64,000 nt of DNA from Hallella multisaccharivorax DSM 17128 (GTDB taxonomy: Bacteria; Bacteroidota; Bacteroidia; Bacteroidales; Bacteroidaceae): assembly GCF_000218235.1 (NCBI RefSeq), contig NZ_GL945017.1:1755725-1819724 (forward strand), read 5' to 3'. The notes under the pieces were generated by a model. That model was not told the origin of the DNA, searched no databases, and saw only the letters and a program-made list of their open reading frames with translations. Each line of letters starts with the position of its first letter. The first letter of the stretch is position 1. The translations under genes and the position numbers were made by a program. Below are positions 37,103-44,751 of the stretch, piece by piece.

Positions 37103-37231
37103 TTATTGTTTGTTTTTGGAGTTTTCTCCAACTTTTCCTGTTTGCTTACGAACACGGCTGACATGATACTCGTTGAGGTCTTTGAGAATGAAATCCTCTT
37201 TTCTAAAGTTTTTTCCTCCAAACTTTTTCAT
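37103..37231 (-). CDS. Possible small protein upstream of the DUF3408 gene
   Basis: 42 codons starting MKKFGGKNFRKEDFILKDLN, strongly basic, ending 35 bp before the DUF3408 start on the same strand. Spacing and composition suggest a real mobile-element peptide, but I do not recognise it. Confidence 0.35.
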   Translation of the reverse strand: MKKFGGKNFRKEDFILKDLNEYHVSRVRKQTGKVGENSKNKQ

Positions 37232-37872
37232 CTTTCTTCTTACTACATACTATTTTAATATAAATGATTGATAATCAGCAATAGTTAGTAGTATGTGGAG
37301 ATATTACACATTCTACTACATTTGGCTACTATAATTACAGGTGAACCGCCTCTCTGCGATTATGATCTCGCCTGTCGTTTATATTGCCTGCATCTACTTC
37401 TCTTTTCATTATTTCCTTGAATTGGTTTCCAAGAGTGAAGTTAGGGTGAGAATGCGTAACTTCCAAGCATTCAGAAGCTTCTTGCATAATGTTGCGTCAG
37501 TCTGCTGCTAAATTCTTAGAGAAGCAAGTCAAAAAGAAGAGCATTTATTGCCTCATTAAGCAAAAATCGGATGGTAAGAAGAAAAGGTTGGCTGAAATAT
37601 TGATGTCGTTGTTTGCTTTCAGATGTAGTATTTTGCTTTGATTATCTTATTATCCTCATTTGTGTAATGGAGAGAATAGCAATCTGTCTCTTTTGTCCCT
37701 GCCATAGCGCCACAAGCTGCCAGTTGAATGAAAAGTGATGGAATAAGAAATGTCCTATCTTAATTTTGCAATGAAAGAAAAAAGACGGGGTAGGAAAACG
37801 CAAATGCGAACTGATGAAGTGGATTGCTCTTTTCCCTATTGTTCCCGATACTTCCCTACTGTTCCCTGCTGC
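37232..37872. other. Non-coding stretch left of the HTH pair
   Basis: About 640 bp, A+T rich. An 8-bp inverted repeat (ACATACTA/TAGTATGT) occurs near 37248-37300 and a -7-like TAATTTTG at 37761-37768. Open frames here are short and lack recognisable features; perhaps decayed element sequence. Confidence 0.4.
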
Positions 37873-37903
37873 TTTGAGAGACGTACATGCGCCATTATCT
37901 TTG
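37873..37903 (+). promoter_or_regulatory. Promoter of the HTH gene pair
   Basis: TTTG (37873-37876) and TATCTTTG (37896-37903), 23 bp between box starts. It places transcription after 37903 and supports the ATG at 37957 over the longer frame from 37750. Confidence 0.72.
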
Positions 37904-37956
37904 CAGATGTAAACAGGAAGAACCTGAAACAACAAACAATAAAACAAGATAAGATT

Positions 37957-38247
37957 ATGAACTATTACGTCATTACAGAAAGCAATTGGGCAAAGCTGCG
38001 AGATGAAATCTTGAGCCTTGCAGAATGTTGCCACCAAGCATTCGGAGAAAAGAGTAAACACACCGATTGGCAGCACAACGGAGATGTGTGCAAGCTGCTG
38101 AACATCAGCAAGCGTACCTTGCAGCATTACCGCGATACGGGCATACTGCCGTTTACGCAAATTGGGCATAAGTGCTATTACAAACGTGAGGATGTGGAAC
38201 AGCTGCTCCTTGCAAAAACAGACAAACCTAAAAACAACAGAATATGA
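37957..38247 (+). CDS. Helix-turn-helix (excisionase-like) protein 1
   Basis: 96 residues. The central segment DVCKLLNISKRTLQHYRDTG followed by ILPFTQIGHKCYYKREDVEQ is the MerR/excisionase-type winged helix common in Bacteroides mobilizable transposons. The N-terminus (YYVITESNWAKLRDEILSLA) is a helical cap. Probably regulates excision together with the overlapping second HTH gene. Confidence 0.85.
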   Translation: MNYYVITESNWAKLRDEILSLAECCHQAFGEKSKHTDWQHNGDVCKLLNISKRTLQHYRDTGILPFTQIGHKCYYKREDVEQLLLAKTDKPKNNRI

Positions 38248-38537
38248 TGGAAATGGCAAAAGATTTGAACATGGAAAGCGACGAGATGCAGCTGGTTGTC
38301 TCGGCGCTAAGAGGTGTGGAAAAAAGAATTGTGGAAGTGGCAGAAACGCACAAGCCGATCTTTTCCGGAGAACTTTTCCTTACGGGTAAGGAAGTGTGCG
38401 AGCGGCTGTATATCAGTCCCCGTACCTTGCAGGACTATCGCGACCGAAAGGTTATCCCCTACACGCAGATTGCAGGGAAGATACTTTACCGATTGTCTGA
38501 CCTACAGCGAATTTTGAAGGAGAATTATCGGAGATAA
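38244..38537 (+). CDS. Helix-turn-helix (excisionase-like) protein 2
   Basis: 97 residues; its start overlaps the stop of HTH gene 1 (ATGATG region), implying translational coupling. The winged-helix motif reads TGKEVCERLYISPRTLQDYR followed by DRKVIPYTQIAGKILYRLSD. A paralogue of the preceding protein and typical of paired excision regulators in these elements. Confidence 0.85.
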   Translation: MMEMAKDLNMESDEMQLVVSALRGVEKRIVEVAETHKPIFSGELFLTGKEVCERLYISPRTLQDYRDRKVIPYTQIAGKILYRLSDLQRILKENYRR

Positions 38538-38569
38538 AGCATTTGCAAGAGATGTTTTTTGCCGTTTTC

Positions 38570-38601
38570 TTTGCCTTCCTCCCTATAAATGAGTAACTTT
38601 G
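38570..38601 (+). promoter_or_regulatory. Promoter of the VOC-Cdd1 cargo genes
   Basis: TTTG (38570-38573) and TAACTTTG (38594-38601), 24 bp between box starts, 24 bp before the VOC ATG at 38626. Confidence 0.78.
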
Positions 38602-38625
38602 GGCAAATTCTATAATGTACAACTT

Positions 38626-39045
38626 ATGAGACAGAAATTCACTTTAATCACATTGGGAGTAAAAGACTTTCAAAAGGCATTGGCTTTCTACGAGGGCTTA
38701 GGCTGGAAGAAATCGCAACAAAGTCAGGAAGCCTACGCATTGTTTCCTTTGGGTGGGATAGTTTTAGGATTATATCCACTACAAGAATTGGAAAAAGACA
38801 CAACGCTGAATTATCAGCAGGCATCCTTTTCGGGCATGACAATCAGCTATAATGCCACATCGGAGGAAGAAGTCAATGCAGTGATGCAGGAAGCCGAACG
38901 GTTCGGGGCAACCATTGTAAAGCCTGCGCAAAAAGTGTTCTGGGGCGGTTACAGCGGCTATTTCAAGGATTTGGACGGCTATGTGTTCGAGGTAGCCTAC
39001 AATCCTTTTTGGAAGATTGACAATGAGGGCAACCTTGTCATGTAA
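38626..39045 (+). CDS. VOC (glyoxalase/bleomycin-resistance) family protein
   Basis: 139 residues with the paired beta-alpha-beta-beta-beta modules of the vicinal-oxygen-chelate fold: FTLITLGVKDFQKALAFYEG, GIVLGLYPLQEL and GGYSGYFKDLDGYVFEVAYN. Such proteins include fosfomycin/bleomycin-type resistance and isomerases; the substrate cannot be told. The ATG at 38626 fits the promoter. Downstream partner is 13 bp away. Confidence 0.85.
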   Translation: MRQKFTLITLGVKDFQKALAFYEGLGWKKSQQSQEAYALFPLGGIVLGLYPLQELEKDTTLNYQQASFSGMTISYNATSEEEVNAVMQEAERFGATIVKPAQKVFWGGYSGYFKDLDGYVFEVAYNPFWKIDNEGNLVM

Positions 39046-39058
39046 TTCGTCAGACGCA

Positions 39059-39328
39059 ATGACCAAAGAGCAGACCATTAAGGAACTGACGATAATACCC
39101 GGAATAGGGAAATCGCTTGCAACCGACTTATGGAATATAGGGATAACCTCCATTGACGACTTGAAAGGCAAAGACCCCGAAGTTCTCTTTACTTTGTCCA
39201 ACGACTATGCCAGAGTGGTGCAAGACCGTTGTGTGCTGTATGCTTTCAGATGTGCGGTTTATTTTGCACAGACACCGCCAGAGCATCGGGAAGAGGAAAA
39301 ACTTAACTGGTGGTTTTGGAAAGACTGA
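39059..39328 (+). CDS. Helix-hairpin-helix protein of the Cdd1 (pathogenicity locus) family
   Basis: 89 residues. LTIIPGIGKSLATDLWNIGI is a helix-hairpin-helix DNA-binding motif; SIDDLKGKDPEVLFTLSND and QDRCVLYAFRCAVYFA are the rest of the Cdd1 signature. Named after a Clostridioides pathogenicity locus but of unknown function; probably binds DNA. Part of a two-gene cargo unit with the VOC protein. Confidence 0.85.
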   Translation: MTKEQTIKELTIIPGIGKSLATDLWNIGITSIDDLKGKDPEVLFTLSNDYARVVQDRCVLYAFRCAVYFAQTPPEHREEEKLNWWFWKD

Positions 39329-39333
39329 AAAAA

Positions 39334-39402
39334 CAGACGTCATATTCTCGCAAATATGGCGTCATATTTTATTGGAAATGACATCATATTTTTGTATCTT
39401 TG
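39334..39402 (+). promoter_or_regulatory. Palindromic operators overlapping the HU-gene promoter
   Basis: AAATATGG-CG-TCATATTT (39352-39369) and a second half-paired site near 39376-39391 lie directly over the -33 region; the -7 box TATCTTTG is 39395-39402 with ATTG at 39371-39374. The layout suggests repression by the protein that also binds 36496-36556. Confidence 0.7.
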
Positions 39403-39506
39403 TCCGTGAAAGCCTAAAAGTATGCCAGCCGACAAGGAAAAGCCCCTAGCCTTGACGGACGGTAAAGCAACAAAACAGAGGAGCAAAACTAAAAACCAAA
39501 CAAACC

Positions 39507-39938
39507 ATGGCAAACAGACCTTTAGCCTACACGCTCACCGAGCGCAAGGCAACCATCGGAGCGATGGCAGGAAAAACAGTGCTTCAGGCACGCCCCACAG
39601 GGCGCAAACGCATCGACCATCGCAGTTTCTGTGACGAGGTGGGACACGCAACGACATTCACCGGTGCCGAAGTAGAAGCCGTACTGCGACTTGCCGCCGA
39701 AATTGCGAAACTACATGTGGAAAACGGCGACATCGTAGAGTTTGGCGACATCGGTACGCTCACGCCATCTTTCCAGAGCAAAATCGTGGAGAAGGGTAAG
39801 ACGGAGTTCAACCCCAACATCCACATCACCAAGCCCGTTGTCCGCCTATCTCCCTCGAAGAAGTACTTCACGCTCTCGGGTGTAAGCTATGAACGTGTGG
39901 AAGCACCGGCGAAGAAAACGGCGAAGCCTAAACCGTAG
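39507..39938 (+). CDS. HU-family DNA-binding protein
   Basis: 143 residues. The HU/IHF-like fold of the Bacteroidetes subtype: IDHRSFCDEVGHATTFTGAE, VLRLAAEIAKLHVENGDIVE, then GDIGTLTPSFQSKIVEKG and a basic tail with AKKTAKPKP. May act as an architectural factor for integration/excision or as a regulator. Leader of about 100 bp after its promoter. Confidence 0.85.
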   Translation: MANRPLAYTLTERKATIGAMAGKTVLQARPTGRKRIDHRSFCDEVGHATTFTGAEVEAVLRLAAEIAKLHVENGDIVEFGDIGTLTPSFQSKIVEKGKTEFNPNIHITKPVVRLSPSKKYFTLSGVSYERVEAPAKKTAKPKP

Positions 39939-39990
39939 GTGGTGGCGGAGGAAACGTAAATCCGTAAAATATCCAGTTCCTGATTACTTG

Positions 39991-40017
39991 GCTGCGACGG
40001 GTTAAGCCTGTCGCAGC
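39991..40017 (+). terminator. Hairpin after the HU-family gene
   Basis: GCTGCGAC (39991-39998) pairs with GTCGCAGC (40010-40017), 11-nt loop. G+C rich, 53 bp after the HU stop and just before the AlkD-like gene; no T-run follows. Confidence 0.55.
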
Positions 40018-40046
40018 GATTGTTAAAAAGAAACAGTTGTTTAAGT

Positions 40047-40661
40047 ATGAATGTAGATAATATTTTAAGTAGGATTTTAGAAATCGAACACGGTTTTCAG
40101 CATATTCTTGGTGGGGCTGATGAGGTGTTTTCGGCATACTCAAAGGAACAATGTTTTGAACTTGCCCTCACGTTGTTTGAGCACGAAGCCTATCAAGCCC
40201 GAATGTTGGCGACAACGATATTGGGCAGATTGGCAACAACGAATAATGATGCACTTCGTTTTCTGAAAGAACAAGTAAGCACCGACGAAAATTGGCGTGT
40301 GCAGGAAATGCTTGCAAAGGCTTTTGATGAGGTCTGCAAACACAGTGGATATGAAGCGTCTTTGCCACTCATCGAAGAGTGGATAAATGACGGTAATCCG
40401 AATGTAATCCGTGCGGTAACAGAGGGGTTGAGAATTTGGACAAGTCGTCCGTTCTTCAAAGAGAATCCAGCGGTTGCCATTGCGCTAATCAGCAAGCACA
40501 AGGCACACGAGAGCGAATATCTTCGGAAATCCGTAGGAAATGCTTTAAGGGATATAAGCAAGAAGCATGCAGAGTTGGTTCAAAGCGAAGTCCAAACATG
40601 GGACTTGTCTAATTCAAAAGTTCTGTTTACTTACAAACTAGCAACGAAGTTGTTGAAATAA
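40047..40661 (+). CDS. AlkD-like DNA alkylation repair (HEAT-repeat) protein
   Basis: 204 residues from ATG 40047, made of helical HEAT-like repeats: AYQARMLATTILGRLATTNN, NWRVQEMLAKAFDEVCKHSG, NPNVIRAVTEGLRIWTSRPF, ESEYLRKSVGNALRDISKKH. This resembles AlkC/AlkD DNA glycosylases, which remove alkylated bases. The exact catalytic Asp cannot be assigned, so a non-catalytic HEAT protein is possible. Cargo of the element; followed by a strong hairpin. Confidence 0.75.
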   Translation: MNVDNILSRILEIEHGFQHILGGADEVFSAYSKEQCFELALTLFEHEAYQARMLATTILGRLATTNNDALRFLKEQVSTDENWRVQEMLAKAFDEVCKHSGYEASLPLIEEWINDGNPNVIRAVTEGLRIWTSRPFFKENPAVAIALISKHKAHESEYLRKSVGNALRDISKKHAELVQSEVQTWDLSNSKVLFTYKLATKLLK

Positions 40662-40923
40662 AAGTTCGCACTATACACTTGGTGCTCTTTTCCGATACTC
40701 AAAATGAAGTTGTAATGTAAGAAGACAAAGTTAAATCACAAGAAACAAACGATGTTTTCTGTTTTTGCTGTGAAAAACCTGCAAGAAGATGGTAGCGTGT
40801 AGTCAGACTGTAGTAATAGCGATTTCTACTTCCTGACTACACGCTTAACCTTTTCCTTTCACCGTATTCCCTCTCTTTGTAGTTATGTAGTAAGATAATA
40901 TCGGTGAAAGAGAAAGAAATGTT
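40662..40923. terminator. Bidirectional terminator region with two large hairpins
   Basis: Between convergent genes. A perfect 13-bp stem AGCGTGTAGTCAG (40794-40806) with CTGACTACACGCT (40833-40845); its 26-nt loop holds a smaller GTAG/CTAC pair. A second inverted pair CTTTCACCG/CGGTGAAAG follows at about 40856-40912. No gene seen. Confidence 0.65.
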
Positions 40924-41325
40924 TCAGCTATTCGTCTTGTCGGTTAAGAATATCGGTGTTATGATGTTTGCCGGGCGGCATTTTTCCCTGCAAATGTACT
41001 TTCTGAACAGATAGGCTTCCGTGCTGTCCAACTGATAAGACAAGGCAATGATGATTGAAAGCGGATAAAGCGGTGTATAGCCTTTTGGTCGTCCGTTCAC
41101 AAAAACTTCTTCCTCACCTGCATTCCTTTCGTCAGGGTACAGATGAGATGTTTTCAGAAGCAGTTGCAGGTGATAATTGAGTTTCTTCCATGTTACACCG
41201 AAGAAATCTACGAGTTCACTCTCCGTCATGGCTATATCGCCATTTCCCTTGCGAACGATTTGTATATTGTCGCTCCATTCAAAATAGCTGCGGTCTCTTT
41301 TTGCTTGATGATGATTGACGTTCAT
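40924..41325 (-). CDS. Integrase-linked hypothetical protein
   Basis: 133 residues. The middle (MTESELVDFFGVTWKKLNYH, then LQLLLKTSHLYPDERNAGEE) looks like a winged-helix DNA-binding unit, and the C-terminal part (TPLYPLSIIIALSYQLDSTE) has an alpha-helical hydrophobic segment. I do not know a name. Its start overlaps the integrase stop (ATGA), so it is translationally coupled, and a second disrupted copy sits beside the other integrase (46747-48325). It is probably an accessory factor for recombination. Confidence 0.7.
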   Translation of the reverse strand: MNVNHHQAKRDRSYFEWSDNIQIVRKGNGDIAMTESELVDFFGVTWKKLNYHLQLLLKTSHLYPDERNAGEEEVFVNGRPKGYTPLYPLSIIIALSYQLDSTEAYLFRKYICREKCRPANIITPIFLTDKTNS

Positions 41326-42011
41326 ATCGCTTCCTCCTTTTGATATTTCCTAATCAGCCTGTCCATATCCTCTGAAATCTTATTGTCAGTTACTTGCGCA
41401 TAGATTTGTGTGCTGGCGATAGATGCGTGTCCCATCATCTTGGCAATGCTCTCAATGGGAATACCTGCACTCAGACTCATCGTGCCGAACGTATGCCTTG
41501 CCATATGGTAGGATAACCTTTCTCTAATGCCGCAAGCTTTGCCCACGATGCTTAGCTTTGCACTCATTACACTTCGGCTGCAATCACAGGGAAAGACAAG
41601 GTTATCTGTCATTGTTTCAGTTTTACCTTCTTCTTTCACCGATTGCCCTCCTCCGTTTCTCTCTTGTTCGGCCTTGCAATGTTTGATAATGACTTCGGCT
41701 ATCGGATGCAGGGGCACGACAAACTCCACCTTTGTCTTCTGCCGTTCCTTACGGATATACTTCTGCCCGTCCGCTGCCGTTTGGATATGTCCATATTGCA
41801 GGCATTCCATGTCGGCAATAGCTAAACCTGTAAAGCAAGCGAAGATGAACATCAGCCTTGCCCGTTCTGCTTCCTTGTCGTTTACTTTCAAAACCATGAG
41901 TCTGGCCACATCGTTCTTTTGCAGAAAGCGTATCTTCTGTTCCGTTTTCTCGTACTTGGCATTTTCAAAGGGATTACAACGAATGAGCCTTTGGCAGACT
42001 GCACGGAACAT
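41322..42011 (-). pseudogene. Tyrosine recombinase, N-terminally truncated
   Basis: 229 residues instead of about 400; the arm-binding and most of the core-binding domain are absent. The catalytic domain remains: FACFTGLAIADMECLQYG (Ala where many recombinases have Arg, as tolerated in some Bacteroidetes integrases), YHMARHTFGTMSLSAGIP and MMGHASIASTQIYAQV with the nucleophilic Tyr. The upstream frame closes soon after a hairpin at 42069-42098. The last roughly 60 residues match the intact integrase at 48322-49557 almost exactly. Confidence 0.82.
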
Positions 42012-42068
42012 CGATATATCTGGCCGACATATGCCTTTATCATCTGCCTGTTGATATGGAATATATAA

Positions 42069-42098
42069 TGAGGGTGTGTCAAAATAGGCACACCCTCA
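42069..42098 (-). terminator. Hairpin between the small-gene cluster and the integrase remnant
   Basis: TGAGGGTGTG (42069-42078) pairs perfectly with CACACCCTCA (42089-42098), loop 10 nt, 18 bp after the stop of the 43-residue gene. It could be a terminator for the small genes or the remnant end of an insertion sequence. Confidence 0.6.
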
Positions 42099-42116
42099 CA
42101 TCCTAAAGCTTCAAAA

Positions 42117-42248
42117 TTACTTCCTGTGCTTTGTCGGGCCAACTTTGACCTTTTCTACTACAGTTGTGCTCGGGTGCTTTTGTGCATATTCGATAGATAC
42201 AAATTGCCCCGTTTTAGCACTTCTTCCTTTTTCTATTGTCTTAGCCAT
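42117..42248 (-). CDS. Conserved small protein, 43 residues
   Basis: Reads MAKTIEKGRSAKTGQFVSIE then YAQKHPSTTVVEKVKVG. The pattern K-S-A-(T/K)-TGxFVS...A..HPxTTVxE is seen in a widespread family of tiny, basic proteins of unknown role, sometimes mislabelled as multidrug transporters; this is family recall, not a search. Third of three very small minus-strand genes; its start overlaps the end of the 33-codon ORF. A hairpin follows. Confidence 0.7.
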   Translation of the reverse strand: MAKTIEKGRSAKTGQFVSIEYAQKHPSTTVVEKVKVGPTKHRK

Positions 42249-42334
42249 CTTTTGATTTTTTTAGTTAATACTATGCGGTAATCTTCCGTTTCCGCTACGG
42301 TACACTTAGGTGTTGCATACCATTCACCGTTCAT
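42233..42334 (-). CDS. Possible very small protein, 33 residues
   Basis: Starts MNGEWYATPKCTVAETEDYR and ends in a basic helix-like tail. It begins 12 bp after the stop of the 69-residue gene and overlaps the next small gene by 16 bp, a layout suggesting translational coupling. Not recognised; could be chance. Confidence 0.35.
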   Translation of the reverse strand: MNGEWYATPKCTVAETEDYRIVLTKKIKRWLRQ

Positions 42335-42346
42335 TCCATCAAGTGT

Positions 42347-42556
42347 TTACCTTGTATGTGCCTCAGGGCAGCAAAAGAAACATCCGTCAACATTGCTATA
42401 GTGTTTCTTTGCCTCTCTTACAGCATCCTTGCCATTTGCAAAGAAACCTAAACAAATTCGGTTTTCTACCGATGGCAAATATCTACAACTCGATGCATGA
42501 ACTTCATGTTCCCCCGTAGGCTGGGCAATTTTGTTTACGTAGTAAAAGTCACTCAT
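42347..42556 (-). CDS. Conserved small Cys-rich protein, 69 residues
   Basis: From ATG 42556: MSDFYYVNKIAQPTGEHEVH, SSCRYLPSVENRICLG, GKDAVREAKKHYSNVDGCFF and CCPEAHTR. This looks like a small conserved family with invariant HEVH, YLP and CC residues that could hold a metal site. Function unknown. A -7 box TATCTTTG (42616-42623, minus) precedes it, so it is the promoter-proximal gene of the three. Confidence 0.75.
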   Translation of the reverse strand: MSDFYYVNKIAQPTGEHEVHASSCRYLPSVENRICLGFFANGKDAVREAKKHYSNVDGCFFCCPEAHTR

Positions 42557-42615
42557 AATAAAGATTGTCAACTCTCTGGTCCATTATCCAGGGTCTTAAT
42601 TTCGAATTGACGCAG

Positions 42616-42623
42616 CAAAGATA
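42616..42623 (-). promoter_or_regulatory. -7 box for the three small genes
   Basis: Minus strand TATCTTTG, 60 bp before the 42556 start; CTTG at 42643-42646 is a near -33 match at 23-bp spacing. Confidence 0.55.
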
Positions 42624-42704
42624 TGAACTTTTTCTCTTTAAACAAGAGCAAATGTGAAAAAAACTCATTTTATAGTATAAAAAGCTGGATTTGCATCGAA
42701 TTAT

Positions 42705-42736
42705 TTTGTTTTATTGAGAATTTATCTCTATATTTG
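42705..42736 (+). promoter_or_regulatory. Promoter of the ATPase-Kiwa-RhuM operon
   Basis: TTTG (42705-42708) and TATATTTG (42729-42736), 24 bp between box starts, 33 bp before the ATPase ATG. It is divergent from the small-gene promoter. Confidence 0.75.
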
Positions 42737-42769
42737 CACAAGTTTATTGTATAATCAATGAGATAGTAT

Positions 42770-44145
42770 ATGTTACAGCAATTTATAGTTGAGAATTTCC
42801 TCTCATTTAAAAACAGGGAAATCTTTTCTCTTCAACCCAGCAAGGGTACTTTGAAAAAAGAGCATAAGATAGAACCCATTAAAGGACAGTGGGTATTAAA
42901 GTCTGCTGCAATGTTTGGAGCAAATGCTGGCGGAAAAAGTAATTTCGTCAAAGCAATTGACTTAGGGAAAAAACTTGTTTTAAGAGGGACAAGAACAGGT
43001 GACTTAATAGACTTCTACCCTTTTCGGTTGAGTTCCGAAAATAAAAAAAGGATACAACTATTATTTATCGTATGCTCTGTGGTAACAAAAAGTATGAATA
43101 TGGGTTTAGCTACAATGCAGAGCAGATAAGTACGGAATGGCTAAAACAAATAAACAAAAACAGCGACAGCGTTATTTTTGAAAGGGAAACAGAAAAATCG
43201 AAATTCGAAATTTCATATCTTCTTAAACTCAATCCCAAAGAAGAAGAATCACAGTTCTTGTCTTTCCTAGCAAAGGCAACGCCACAAAGGCAATTGTTTC
43301 TTCATGAGGTTATGAGTCGTAACATTCATGAGAATGTATCAAATATTGAAGATTTGGATATTGTTATTAACTGGTTTGTAAACTCTCTAAAAATTATATT
43401 TCCTGATACACCGTACAAGCAGGGTGTGCTACTTAAAGCGGCGGATGATGACGACCTCAAACGCGGTTTCGGGGCACTTTTAAGGTACTTCAATACAGGA
43501 GTTGATGGCGTAAAATTAATTGAAGTACAATTTGAAAAGCTTGGAATTTCTCAGGATTTACAACGTGCAATAAAAACAGATTTGTCAAAATCCAATACCG
43601 ACGAGGCTTTTGGAGCATTACATTTTGATGATAATTTGTATTTAATCAACTTGATTAATGGCGAAATTAAAGCCAAAAAATTAATGACCGTTCATAAAAA
43701 AATCGATGATACAGATGTAGAATTTTTCTCTCTTGGCGATGAGAGTGATGGTACAAAACGTTTATTTGATTATATTCCACTTATCTTGGATTTGATTCAA
43801 GGGGGAAAAGTTTTTGTTGTTGATGAAATGGAACGTAGTTTACATCCTTCACTTATTCAGCAAATAATTATATTGTTTTATAAGTATTCAAAAGATGTGT
43901 TCAGTCAACTCATTTTTACCACTCATGAGAGTTCCTTAATGAGTCAAAAAATATTCAGAAGGGATGAAATATGGTTGATGAAAAAAGATAATAAAGGAAT
44001 TAGTTCATTTGGAAGGATGGATGGTTCGTATAATGTGCGTTTTGATAAGATGCTCCAAAATAGTTACCTCAATGGTGAGTATGGAGCAACACCCATATTT
44101 GAAACAGAAGAGGAGATAAATAAATTATTTTCATCTTTTAAATAA
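42770..44145 (+). pseudogene. AAA15-type ATPase, split by a frameshift in a poly-A run
   Basis: Two overlapping frames (42770-43129 and a second one ending 44145) together give a protein of about 458 residues. Frame 1 has the ABC/AAA-like start QFIVENFLSFKNREIFSLQP and Walker A (MFGANAGGKSNFVKAID). Frame 2 has a signature-like region (SLGDESDGTKRLFDYIPLIL), Walker B (KVFVVDEMERSLHPSLIQQI) and FTTHESSLM. One extra A in the A7 run at 43043-43049 would restore a single frame. Related ATP-binding proteins occur in anti-phage systems. It heads an operon with Kiwa genes (13-bp gap). Confidence 0.8.
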
Positions 44146-44158
44146 CTGGCGATACAAC

Positions 44159-44749
44159 ATGGTAAGTTTTGTTCCTAAATTTTTGTTTACAGCTACGGTA
44201 ACGGCACCAGTATTCTTGTCACTTGGATTAATTGGCATCATAAAGGATAGTAAGAATTATTTTCAATATTGGAATAAGCTGCTAGAAAATAACATAATCC
44301 CTAATAGTTTTGAATGGTGGAGCATAAATATAAGTTTTGCATTTATGCTAATATGCCTTATTGGCATTAAGATATTCCTTCGCAAAAAATCTTGTAAATG
44401 TGGGAAAGGAAAAACGATTAAGGCACAGTTTTATTCAAATCTGTCTCAAAACAGTGCTGAACAGGTAATATCATCAATAATTCCTTGGCTGACTATATTT
44501 GCTGACAGACTTGATTTTATGGTATTATTTGTGTGTATAATACTTCAGTGTTGTTTTATTGCAATTGCAAGTTATAATAACAATAACTATAATTTATTGT
44601 GTTCAATATGGGGATATCGTTATTATGAGGTAAAAACGGAAGAAAACACATATATTCTTATTTCCAAAAAATGTATTAGAAATAAGAATGAAATCAAAAC
44701 GTTTGTTGAGTTGACAGATTATATGGGTCTAATCATTAATGACAAATAA
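44159..44749 (+). CDS. kwaA: KwaA-like membrane protein (Kiwa defence system)
   Basis: 196 residues with about four hydrophobic segments (FLFTATVTAPVFLSLGLIGI; WSINISFAFMLICLIGIKIF; VISSIIPWLTIFADRLDF; LFVCIILQCCFIAIAS) and a cytoplasmic-looking tail (GYRYYEVKTEENTYILISKK). Size, topology and the next gene fit KwaA of the Kiwa anti-phage system, which senses infection at the membrane. The assignment rests mainly on the KwaB-like neighbour two bases downstream. It also has a Cys/Lys-rich loop (KSCKCGKGK). Confidence 0.62.
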   Translation: MVSFVPKFLFTATVTAPVFLSLGLIGIIKDSKNYFQYWNKLLENNIIPNSFEWWSINISFAFMLICLIGIKIFLRKKSCKCGKGKTIKAQFYSNLSQNSAEQVISSIIPWLTIFADRLDFMVLFVCIILQCCFIAIASYNNNNYNLLCSIWGYRYYEVKTEENTYILISKKCIRNKNEIKTFVELTDYMGLIINDK

Positions 44750-44751
44750 CT

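Noticed and set aside
37489..37641. 50-codon basic ORF (starts MLRQSAAKFLEKQVKKKSIY)
   Set aside because: No promoter close by, no RBS and no recognised family; could be decay of element sequence.
37642..38259. Long minus-strand frame opposite the HTH gene
   Set aside because: It is antisense to a well-supported HTH gene with its own promoter; the protein has no features.
42069..42098. End of a second insertion sequence
   Set aside because: The hairpin resembles some IS ends, but no matching partner end or transposase was found; treated as a terminator.
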